From Candidatus Borkfalkia avistercoris (GTDB lineage: Bacteria > Bacillota > Clostridia > Christensenellales > Borkfalkiaceae): a stretch of DNA of 56,104 bases. Where the stretch lies: the NCBI GenBank assembly GCA_019115995.1, contig DXCL01000010.1:1-56104 (forward strand), written 5' to 3'. The translations under genes were made by a program, and so were the position numbers. This document shows positions 16,378 through 23,173 of the stretch, in pieces. Below the pieces are notes generated by a model, which was not told the origin of the DNA, did no database searches, and saw only the letters and a program-made list of their open reading frames with translations. How positions within the stretch are numbered: the stretch's first letter is position 1; the number at the start of each line of letters is the position of its first letter.

Positions 16378-18504
16378 ATGATCAGAAGGAAGGGCCCGGT
16401 CTTTTGCCTGGAAACGCCGAACACGACGCTTGTGATCAAAGCGGATACGGCGGAATATCTTTATTACGGCAAAAAGCTGGTCAGCGGCGGCGGATTTGAG
16501 CCGTTTTTCGGTTCTCCCCGCAAAATATTTTCTCAGTACGGCGGCGACGATTATACCGAGTACAGCGTTCTCCTCGAAAATGCGGACGGCGGCATGAGCA
16601 CGGCGTTTGCCTTTTCCAAATGCAAGATATTGACGGAAAAGCCGGAGATCGCGGGGCTTCCGTCCTCTTACGGCACGGGCAAAACGCTCGAACTCAAATA
16701 TGTAGATCTCCCTACGAAGGCGGCGCTGTACCTGTACTATACCGTGTTCGACGACAGCGATGTGATCGCGGTTTCCTCCAAACTCGTGAACGGATCTAAA
16801 AAGGAAATGCATGTGCGCAGGCTCGCAAGCGTGCAGCTCGACCTGATGGGGGATTACTCGTTCGTCACATTCGAGGGGACCTGGGCGCGCGAGCGCCAAA
16901 AGATCTCCCGCGAGATCGGCAAGGGCGTTTTTTATAACGATTCCAAAAAGGGCGGTTCCTCGCACGACAGAAATCCCTTCGTCATCGCGGAAGGGGAAGA
17001 CGGGGTTTACGGCTTTAATCTCATCTATTCGGGTAACCATAAGGAACTGCTCGAACAGACGCAGTCCGGGAGGGCGCGCATCGTCTGCGGCATCAACGAC
17101 TTCATGTTCCGCTGGGCGCTTGCGCCCGGAGAGGAATTTGCCTCCCCCGAGGCGGTCATGTGCTACGCGCCTTCCGAAGACGCGCTGAGCCTTGCGATGC
17201 ACGCCTTTATCTCCGAGCACATCGTGCGCGGCAAGTGGAAAAAGAGGGAGCGCCCCGTGTTGGTCAACAACTGGGAGGGCACCTACTTCGATTTCAACGA
17301 GGAAAAGATACTCAATATTGCGCGTGCGGCAAAGGAAACCGGCGTGGAGCTTTTCGTGCTCGACGACGGCTGGTTCGGCAACCGCTGCGACGACCGCCGT
17401 GCGCTCGGCGACTGGTTCGACAACGAGGAAAAGACGGGCGGCGGGCTCAAACACCTTGCCGACAAAATACGGGAAATGGGGCTGGACTTCGGCATTTGGG
17501 TAGAGCCGGAAATGATCAACGAGGACAGCGAGCTTTACCGCTCGCACCCGAATTTTGCGATGAAGGTGCCCGGCAGGGAGCCCACGCGCATGCGCAATCA
17601 GCTCTGCCTTAATCTGGCGGACGAAAAGGTGCAAAATTACGTGGTGCGGGTCATCTCCGACGTCATTGCCCGCAGCGGCGCCTCTTACGTAAAGTGGGAC
17701 TATAACCGCATGCTTACCGATCCGTTCGGTAAGAATATCCCGCAGGGGGAATATTTCCACCGCTATATGCTCGGATATTACAGGATCGTGTCCCGCATCA
17801 CCAAAAAATTCCCGTCCGTTCTGTTCGAGGGGTGCTCGGGCGGCGGCGGAAGGTTCGATCTCGGCAACTTCTGTTATTTTCAGCAGTACTGGACGAGCGA
17901 CGATACCGACGCGCGCGAGCGCTTGAAGATCCAGGCGGGCTCCTCTTACGGCTATCCGCAAACGGTGATGGGCGCGCACGTTTCCGCCTGCCCCAACCAT
18001 CAGACGGGCGACAGCAATCCTTTGGAAACGCGGTTCAACATCGCCTGCGGCGGTTTGCTCGGCTATGAGCTGGATATGAGCAAGCTGACCGAAGACGAGA
18101 TGAAAACGGTCGCGGCGCAGATCGCGTTTTACAAAGAGAACCGCAAACTTTTGCAGTTCGGAGACCATTACCGTCTGGGCGATGCGTTCGGCGGGAACAT
18201 GGCGGGATTTATGACCGTTTCCAAGGATAAAAATACGGCGATCGCGGTCGTCAGCGCCTCCGAGTATATCATCTGCGGACCGGTGCCGAGCATCAGTTTC
18301 AAGGGGCTCAACCCTTCCGCGGTATATGAAGTAACCACGAGGGAGCAGGTGAATTACAAAAACGTGCTCTCCTTTACGGCGGGGGGCGATCTCCTGATGA
18401 ACGCAAAGCTGCCGCTGCACGATCTGTACAGCGATACGCAGTCTTGGGAGAACAGCAGGCGCCTTTATACGCGCATGTTTATTTTCAAAAAGGTCAAATC
18501 GTAA
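16378..18504 (+). CDS. alpha-galactosidase, glycoside hydrolase family 36
   Basis: The 708-residue enzyme has the bacterial GH36 layout: N-terminal beta-supersandwich, central (beta/alpha)8 barrel and C-terminal beta domain. Barrel motifs include VNNWEGTYFDFNEEK, FVLDDGWFGNR, GIWVEPEMIN, the nucleophile in YVKWDYNR (about D441), CSGGGGRFDLG and the acid/base region in QYWTSDDTDARERL (D508/D509). It removes alpha-1,6-galactosyl residues from raffinose-type sugars or galactomannans. No signal peptide, so it acts in the cytoplasm. It is monocistronic and no transporter lies beside it. GGAGG precedes ATG 16378. Confidence 0.95.
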   Translation: MIRRKGPVFCLETPNTTLVIKADTAEYLYYGKKLVSGGGFEPFFGSPRKIFSQYGGDDYTEYSVLLENADGGMSTAFAFSKCKILTEKPEIAGLPSSYGTGKTLELKYVDLPTKAALYLYYTVFDDSDVIAVSSKLVNGSKKEMHVRRLASVQLDLMGDYSFVTFEGTWARERQKISREIGKGVFYNDSKKGGSSHDRNPFVIAEGEDGVYGFNLIYSGNHKELLEQTQSGRARIVCGINDFMFRWALAPGEEFASPEAVMCYAPSEDALSLAMHAFISEHIVRGKWKKRERPVLVNNWEGTYFDFNEEKILNIARAAKETGVELFVLDDGWFGNRCDDRRALGDWFDNEEKTGGGLKHLADKIREMGLDFGIWVEPEMINEDSELYRSHPNFAMKVPGREPTRMRNQLCLNLADEKVQNYVVRVISDVIARSGASYVKWDYNRMLTDPFGKNIPQGEYFHRYMLGYYRIVSRITKKFPSVLFEGCSGGGGRFDLGNFCYFQQYWTSDDTDARERLKIQAGSSYGYPQTVMGAHVSACPNHQTGDSNPLETRFNIACGGLLGYELDMSKLTEDEMKTVAAQIAFYKENRKLLQFGDHYRLGDAFGGNMAGFMTVSKDKNTAIAVVSASEYIICGPVPSISFKGLNPSAVYEVTTREQVNYKNVLSFTAGGDLLMNAKLPLHDLYSDTQSWENSRRLYTRMFIFKKVKS

Positions 18505-18516
18505 AACAGACATAAA

Positions 18517-18551
18517 AGAGGCGGGAGCTTTTACAAGCTCCCGCCTCTTTT
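18517..18551 (+). terminator. terminator after alpha-galactosidase; left copy of a split terminator
   Basis: AGAGGCGGGAGCTT (18517-18530) pairs with AAGCTCCCGCCTCT (18535-18548), followed by TTT. Its right arm and tail are part of a 20-bp sequence repeated at 20723, which suggests an original bidirectional terminator between this gene and the proB-like gene was interrupted by the intervening cassette. Confidence 0.88.
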
Positions 18552-18558
18552 CAAGGGC
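18539..18558. repeat. left copy of a 20-bp direct repeat flanking an MFS/nitroreductase cassette
   Basis: TCCCGCCTCTTTTCAAGGGC occurs here and, identically and in the same orientation, at 20723-20742. The 2,164 bp between the copies are more AT-rich than the flanks and contain decayed genes. Confidence 0.85.
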
Positions 18559-18685
18559 GACCCGTTTTGACGGAAAGGCGCATATGGTGAAATTTTACTT
18601 CCGGCGACGCGGGCAGACAACTGGTGCATGCGGGCAGGTTCGGCTTTGTTATAACGTCTTTGACCTGTATTTCTTTTATCGTCAT
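18551..18685 (-). pseudogene. N-terminal remnant of a radical-SAM (SPL-like / mobile-pair B) protein
   Basis: On the minus strand ATG 18685 overlaps the nitroreductase stop (ATGA). The first residues MTIKEIQVKDVITKPNLP match the usual N-terminus of spore-photoproduct-lyase-like radical SAM proteins, which have an IKEIEVKSILTKSNLP-type start followed by a CxxxCxxC cluster motif. Here the frame departs after about 18 codons, lacks the CxxxCxxC motif and ends at 18551 within the direct repeat. The gene is therefore cut off near the cassette edge. The family assignment is from recalled pattern and rests on a short match. Confidence 0.5.
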
Positions 18686-19303
18686 TTCCATTTTCCGAAG
18701 CGTATTTGCTTGTCGATGTCGGGGTGATATTGTTCCAATACAGGCTCTTCCGGGTCGGCATAGCCGATGCCGATGAACACGGGGATCATATAGGTGGGCG
18801 GCACTTTCAGCTTTGCCTTGACGATATCGTGTTCCCGATCGAGGGGGATCCGCATGGAGCAGGAAAGCCCCTCGGCGGCCGCCGCCAAAAAGATATTTTC
18901 TATCACGCACCATATTGTGGCGAAGGGGTTGAGCTTAGAAACATATTCGCCGTTCAGCTGTTTAGATTTGAACAGGGGGATAATCACATACGGCGCGTCT
19001 TTGAGCATGGTAAACTGTCTGGGCATGGCGTAGCCGTACATCTTCTGTCCCAGAGTTATGGGGTAGGGTCTCGGCATATTCAGGTATCGCTCCGCGTCGA
19101 ACTTGTCGGCGATCTTTTTTGCCTCGGCAAAGGCGTAGTCCTTTTCCTCGTCCGTTCTGAGGATAACGTACTGCCAGTTGCGGTTGTGATCCCATGTGGG
19201 CGCCTTGTTGCCTGCCTCTAAAATTCTTTTAACGGCTTCAAAGTCAACAAAAGAAGAACTGCCTCGTCGTTCTTCTTTTGTTGACGGCCTCATAAAATTC
19301 CAT
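18682..19303 (-). pseudogene. nitroreductase family protein, frameshifted at a 17-bp palindrome
   Basis: Two frames together make a nitroreductase. From ATG 19303 the first reads MEFYEAVNKRRTTRQF, the classic FMN-binding N-terminus, then stops within a few codons. The rest (FVDFEAVKRILEAGNKAPTW and on to RFGKWK) continues in another frame to 18682. The switch falls in a perfect 17-bp inverted repeat (19243-19259 and 19269-19285). An alternative in-frame ATG at 19293 would give a 203-residue protein lacking the Arg residues that bind FMN phosphate. AAGGAT precedes ATG 19303, which overlaps the MFS gene by 14 bp. Either the gene is broken or the assembly has an error here. Confidence 0.82.
19243..19285. 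repeat. perfect 17-bp inverted repeat inside the nitroreductase 5' end
   Basis: GTCAACAAAAGAAGAAC (19243-19259) and its exact reverse complement (19269-19285) flank the 9-nt loop TGCCTCGTC. On the coding strand the upstream arm (19285-19269) encodes native VNKRR; the downstream arm replaces what should be the variable segment after RQF, so it looks like a template-switch product. Confidence 0.9.
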
Positions 19304-20480
19304 TGTCTGATCCTTCTCTTTTTTCTATGGTCCTTTTTCGGGTGATGCGGAAAGTCGATTCCGTCATGATGATCATCAAAACTGCAAAGATAGCGAGATA
19401 AACCGGCATAATTTCAAATCCGAGCCGTCTGCCGAGTAACCCGAACAGCGGAGGGATGAAGGTGGATCCGACATAAGCGCCTGCCATTTGTATACCGATG
19501 ATCGAGCCTGAACTTTCCGCGCCGAAGTTGGTGGGCGTGGAGTGGATAATGCAGGGGTATATGGGCGCGCAGCCGAAGCCGATCACGATAAAGCCTATGA
19601 TGGCAACGACAGAGGGGGCGGGGATCAACAGAGAGATGATCCCGCAGGACAGAACGGCGGTTCCGATGACGATCATTTTTCTGTCGCCGATTTTGTCTGC
19701 AATAAAACCGCTTATAAATCTGCCCGCCGTCAGTCCGATGTAAAAGAGGGTAGCAAGTTGCGCCGCCTGCTCTGCCGAAACGCCTTTCACTTCTACGAAG
19801 TAAGTGCTCGCCCAATTCATTGCCGTAGCTTCGGCGGCGCAGTAAGCAAAAAAGCCTATCAGCAGGAAGGGCACGCCCTTTATTTTGAATGCGCCGAATA
19901 CTCCCAGTTGCTTTTGCTGTGTTACGTCCGTTTTTTTATTGACTCTCCATACCGGCAGCGTTACAAGGAGCAGGAGCGTTATGCCGAGCTGGATATAACC
20001 GACGATCCTATACCCTTCGTTCCAGGTCGAATTTGTCAGCGCGAAACTCATAATGAAGGGGCTTACGATGGTGCCGACGCCCCAAAAACAGTGCAGCCAG
20101 CTCATATGTTTCGCCTTGTAGTGGAGCGCAACGTAGTTGTTCAATGCGGCGTCGACCGCCCCCGCGCCGAGTCCGTACGGAACGGCAAAAACAATGAGCA
20201 CCCAAAATTTCGTTGCGAACGAGAAGCCGAACAGGGCGATTGCCGTGAAAAGAACGCTGACGACCGTTATGACGCTTGTGCCGAGTTTTTTTGTCAGTTT
20301 GTCGGAAAAAAGACTTGAAACGATCGTCCCGCCCGAAATGACCATGGATACGATGCCCATATAGGACACCGGTACGTTCAGGTCGGCGTGTATTGTGGGC
20401 CACCCGGAACCGAGCAGAGAATCGGGCAGGCCGAGACTGATAAATGCGACATAGATGAGCGCGAGCAAAAGCGAGTACAT
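19290..20480 (-). CDS. MFS transporter
   Basis: The 396-residue protein has about 12 transmembrane helices in two halves (LIYVAFISLGLPDSLLGSGW at the start; FIPPLFGLLGRRLGFEIMPV near the end) and MFS signatures such as DKLTKKLGTSVI after helix 2 and GRFISGFIADKIGDRKM between helices 8 and 9. It resembles the FucP/YfkF-type sugar or drug porters, but the substrate is open. The start at 20480 has GAGGAAAG upstream, better than an in-frame start at 20519. Its stop overlaps the nitroreductase start. Base composition is lower in GC than the neighbours, in keeping with acquisition. Confidence 0.88.
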   Translation of the reverse strand: MYSLLLALIYVAFISLGLPDSLLGSGWPTIHADLNVPVSYMGIVSMVISGGTIVSSLFSDKLTKKLGTSVITVVSVLFTAIALFGFSFATKFWVLIVFAVPYGLGAGAVDAALNNYVALHYKAKHMSWLHCFWGVGTIVSPFIMSFALTNSTWNEGYRIVGYIQLGITLLLLVTLPVWRVNKKTDVTQQKQLGVFGAFKIKGVPFLLIGFFAYCAAEATAMNWASTYFVEVKGVSAEQAAQLATLFYIGLTAGRFISGFIADKIGDRKMIVIGTAVLSCGIISLLIPAPSVVAIIGFIVIGFGCAPIYPCIIHSTPTNFGAESSGSIIGIQMAGAYVGSTFIPPLFGLLGRRLGFEIMPVYLAIFAVLMIIMTESTFRITRKRTIEKREGSDNGIL

Positions 20481-20502
20481 TTTTCTTTCCTCTGTTTCTA
20501 AG

Positions 20503-20658
20503 TTAAGCGAGGTGCGCAAACTGTTTTTCCATGTTTTCGGTCAGCTTTGCGGTAAGGCGGACAAGTTCGGACAGGTTTTCGATCCCCGGATCAGCCATGG
20601 CAAGATTTTCCGCTTCATAAAAGAACTCCGAGAAACATCTCAGAGCTCTTTTGTCCGC
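20503..20658 (-). pseudogene. C-terminal remnant of an unidentified helical protein
   Basis: On the minus strand an open frame without a proper start reads ALRCFSEFFYEAENLAMADP and then NLSELVRLTAKLTENMEKQF before TAA at 20503. A stop codon precedes it at 20659-20661. It ends 22 bp before the MFS start and looks like the tail of the first gene of the cassette operon, possibly a regulator. I do not recognise the family. Confidence 0.35.
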
Positions 20659-20722
20659 TTAAAAATGCAAGTCTTGTTAAAATGGATTCAGATTGTTTTC
20701 CGCGGAAATGGAATTTTTGAAT

Positions 20723-20742
20723 TCCCGCCTCTTTTCAAGGGC
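20723..20742. repeat. right copy of the 20-bp direct repeat
   Basis: Identical to 18539-18558. It retains only the right arm of the terminator hairpin, so it cannot form the stem that the left copy forms. Confidence 0.85.
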
Positions 20743-20766
20743 TGCGCGTGCGAGCGGCCCGATCGT

Positions 20767-21588
20767 TCAGCGGATATGAATGCGCGTGCAGCGAACACTG
20801 CCCGAAAGCACCTCTTTAATGGAATAACAGGCGTTTGCGATGAGCACTTCCGTTCCCTGCGCGGCAGCGTCTTTCACGAATTCCAGCTTTGCCTTCGCGC
20901 CGTTGGCGCCCTTGCGGGAAGCGCCTTCGCAGTACTTTTTATAGAACTCGATGTGCTCCACGATCTCCGCGTCGTTTTTGCCCGCGATCTCCTCGATGAG
21001 GGTGGAGGGATCGTGCGGATCGGTATAGATACCGTCTACGCTCGTAAAAATGAGGAGCGTTTTCGCCTTTACGAGGCACGCCACGAGCGACGCCGTTTCG
21101 TCGTTGTCGACGCATTCGTAAACTTTCGCGTGCGATTTTGCGAGCGCGGTCAGTTCCAGCCGCCTGTTTTCCGATTCAGACACCGCGTCGTTATAATTGA
21201 TGATGGGAATGGCATTCTGATCCTTGCAGCGCAGAAGAAGCTTTCTGATGTGCTCGCGCTTGACCTCGTCGTTGAAGTGGTGGTGCTCCACAAGGATCTG
21301 CCGCACGGAATACTTGCTGTCTACGTACTGGCGGTAGGTCTGCATGAGGATCGCCTGTCCCTGCGCGCTGTAATCGGTTTTGGATTCCTCCGTATCGGGG
21401 AGCTCGCACCCCGCGCGCATCATATAGTCGAGCCTGCCGATCTCGGTCGCGCCGCTGGAGATCCAGATGTACCCCGGTTTGAGCTCGCGGGAAAGCCGCG
21501 CCACGCGCGTATAGTCGATCATGTTATCTTTTTTGTCGATGAGCGCCATTGAGCCGATCTTTCCGACCAATTCGACGTCGAATTTCAT
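20767..21588 (-). CDS. amino-acid kinase family protein, glutamate 5-kinase-like
   Basis: The 273-residue protein has amino-acid-kinase motifs: VGKIGSMALI near the N-terminus, WISSGATEIGRLDYM, IPIINYNDAVS, CVDNDETASLVACLVKA and LLIFTSVDGIYTDPHDPSTL. These fit ProB, which phosphorylates glutamate in proline synthesis, without the C-terminal PUA domain. The usual ProB N-terminal lysine motif is only partly recognisable, and no proA lies beside it, so a related kinase is possible. ATG 21588 is preferred over an upstream frame that includes its promoter. The ribosome binding site is weak. Confidence 0.72.
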   Translation of the reverse strand: MKFDVELVGKIGSMALIDKKDNMIDYTRVARLSRELKPGYIWISSGATEIGRLDYMMRAGCELPDTEESKTDYSAQGQAILMQTYRQYVDSKYSVRQILVEHHHFNDEVKREHIRKLLLRCKDQNAIPIINYNDAVSESENRRLELTALAKSHAKVYECVDNDETASLVACLVKAKTLLIFTSVDGIYTDPHDPSTLIEEIAGKNDAEIVEHIEFYKKYCEGASRKGANGAKAKLEFVKDAAAQGTEVLIANACYSIKEVLSGSVRCTRIHIR

Positions 21589-21630
21589 AAATTTCACCCG
21601 CTTTGCGCCGAGGGCGCATAATTTTTTGTT

Positions 21631-21683
21631 TTGCACAGATACTTTGTCTGTACTATTATAAAAAAAAGCGAGGCAAAAAGCAA
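21631..21683. promoter_or_regulatory. overlapping divergent promoters (kinase gene / lipoprotein gene)
   Basis: For the minus strand, TTGCTT (21683-21678) and TATAAT (21660-21655) are 17 bp apart. For the plus strand, TTGCAC (21631-21636) and TATTAT (21654-21659) are 17 bp apart. The two -10 boxes overlap, so the promoters should exclude each other. Confidence 0.65.
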
Positions 21684-22120
21684 TCAAAAAACCGACTTTC
21701 TCCGCGATAATTCAAAAAACCGCCGCAATAGCCCTCTGCGCCGCGCTGTGCATGGCGCTCGGCGCTTGCAGCATGGAAGAAATGTCTTCCCTCAGAGAAT
21801 TTTCACGTTCGTATGCGGGAGAATACGAGTGCGTGGAAGCTACGTTGGGCGGCAGGGATCTCTTGAAATATTTTCGCTATGTGATCCTCTCTTTGAACAG
21901 AGACGGCACTTTTACCGTATCCGCAAGGACGAAAACGGGCATAGAGGGCGCAAAGGCGGGCTCCTATGAGTGCGATACGGAAAAGGGCGAAATTCTGCTG
22001 CGCGCCGAGCGGGGCGGAAAGACGTACGAAAAGCGCTGCGCTTACGTTAACGGTTCGTTTGCAGTGACCCATTCGTTCAACGGGCGCGAGCTCGTTTTGA
22101 AATTCAGGGTGAAAGGATAG
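21683..22120 (+). CDS. small lipoprotein of unknown function; apparent ATC start
   Basis: The coding frame from 21683 reads (I)KKPTFSAIIQKTAAIALC and on through AALCMALGACSMEE, a textbook lipoprotein signal peptide with lipobox LGAC, then a domain of about 115 residues rich in beta-strands (KYFRYVILSLNRDGTFTVSA, GSYECDTEKGEILL, HSFNGRELVLKF). The codon in start position is ATC, with GAGG nine bases upstream. The first ATG (21752) lies inside the signal peptide, lacks a ribosome binding site and would give a non-exportable protein. Either ATC is used, or a point change or sequencing error destroyed the start. The domain resembles small lipocalin-like secreted proteins; function unknown. Confidence 0.6.
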   Translation: MKKPTFSAIIQKTAAIALCAALCMALGACSMEEMSSLREFSRSYAGEYECVEATLGGRDLLKYFRYVILSLNRDGTFTVSARTKTGIEGAKAGSYECDTEKGEILLRAERGGKTYEKRCAYVNGSFAVTHSFNGRELVLKFRVKG

Positions 22121-22160
22121 CAGGGTGCTTTACAATATGTAATAATTTTGTAAAATTATG

Positions 22161-22213
22161 GGGGGGGGGGGAGGAGGCTTTTGTTTGATTTTGCGCATAT
22201 CGTATGATATACT
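22161..22213 (+). promoter_or_regulatory. 11-G tract followed by a sigma-A promoter
   Basis: A run of 11 G (22161-22171) lies just upstream of a promoter with TTGATT (22185-22190), a 17-bp spacer and TATACT (22208-22213). Homopolymers of this length vary by slippage, and its position in the upstream region could modulate promoter strength. Confidence 0.55.
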
Positions 22214-22234
22214 CGGAACGGGAGGTGAGGGTAT

Positions 22235-23104
22235 ATGGAAAATGCGATAGGGAAAAATTTGGGGCGTTGCCTTCGCTCGCGCGGCATAACGGAATCGGGC
22301 TTTGCCATGCAGCTCGGCGTAGACGAAGACAAGGTAAAGCAGTGGCTCGACGGTACGCAGGAACCTACTCCCGGCGAAACGGCAATGATGGCGCAGGTAT
22401 TGGGGGTCTCCTTGGAGGAGCTTCTGCATGACGACGGGCAAGGCGGAACACAAGCGGATAATTTCGGCGAACAGGGAGCGGAAGCAACGGAAGCCGACCA
22501 AAAAACGGGGCAAAAGAGCAGGCGCGCGTCCTATAAGTGGGATCGCGAATATAAATACAGGGAAGTCTTGCACGACACGGTTTGGGCAAAAATTTTTGTG
22601 ATCACGCTGATCGTTTACGTCGTGGCGCTGAGCCTCACCCTTGTTTTTCAAAGTTTATTTTTTGCGATCGTCGGCGTGCTGGCGGAGTTTATCAATTTTT
22701 ACGCGTTCATCGCGGCAAAAAAGCGCAAAGAAAAAATCTTTGCGAAGATAATATTTTATGCAGATATAGTCCTTCTGATCATATTGAACATCGTCAGCTT
22801 TTTTGCGGAGAGCCTCGGGGCCGCGGGGCAGCTCGCAGCGTTTGTTTTTGAAATTTTGTGCGTCGGCACCTTTTTATTCGTTTTTGAAGACAGAGCGGAG
22901 AAAACCGCATGCCGGAAATGGGCGGTCGTTGCGTACATAGCATATTCAGTCTGTTCGGTGCTCAACAGTTTTGTCATATCCAATGCCGTGATAACCATCC
23001 TGCTGTTGGCGACCAATATCGCGCTTTTTGTTTTGCTGGGGATCACCAAAAGGAACAGATATTATGCGGAACAGACCTTGGTATATTCAAAGAAAGCGGA
23101 TTAA
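22235..23104 (+). CDS. XRE-type HTH protein with C-terminal membrane domain
   Basis: The 289 residues begin with a Cro/CI-type helix-turn-helix (residues 5-65: SGFAMQLGVDEDKVKQWLDG, PTPGETAMMAQVLGVSLEEL), followed by a charged linker to about residue 120 and six hydrophobic helices (VITLIVYVVALSLTLVF, FFAIVGVLAEFINFYAFIAA, AVITILLLATNIALFVLLG). One-piece membrane-bound regulators of this kind sense a membrane signal directly. GGGAGGTGAGG precedes ATG 22235. No target gene is obvious; the lipoprotein gene upstream is the nearest. It ends at a convergent terminator. Confidence 0.8.
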   Translation: MENAIGKNLGRCLRSRGITESGFAMQLGVDEDKVKQWLDGTQEPTPGETAMMAQVLGVSLEELLHDDGQGGTQADNFGEQGAEATEADQKTGQKSRRASYKWDREYKYREVLHDTVWAKIFVITLIVYVVALSLTLVFQSLFFAIVGVLAEFINFYAFIAAKKRKEKIFAKIIFYADIVLLIILNIVSFFAESLGAAGQLAAFVFEILCVGTFLFVFEDRAEKTACRKWAVVAYIAYSVCSVLNSFVISNAVITILLLATNIALFVLLGITKRNRYYAEQTLVYSKKAD

Positions 23105-23147
23105 AGCAAACGCGCCTTCGCGGAAACGCGGAGACGCGTTGTAAAAA

Positions 23148-23172
23148 CCGCGGACAGCGTCCGCGGCTTTTG
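23148..23172 (+). terminator. terminator between the XRE-membrane gene and tkt
   Basis: CCGCGGAC (23148-23155) pairs with GTCCGCGG (23159-23166), followed by CTTTTGCTT, with an A run on the left. It probably serves both convergent genes. Confidence 0.75.
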
Positions 23173-23173
23173 C

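Noticed and set aside
16318-18513. 731-codon minus-strand open frame
   Set aside because: Antisense to the GH36 alpha-galactosidase, which has all catalytic motifs; no start signal.
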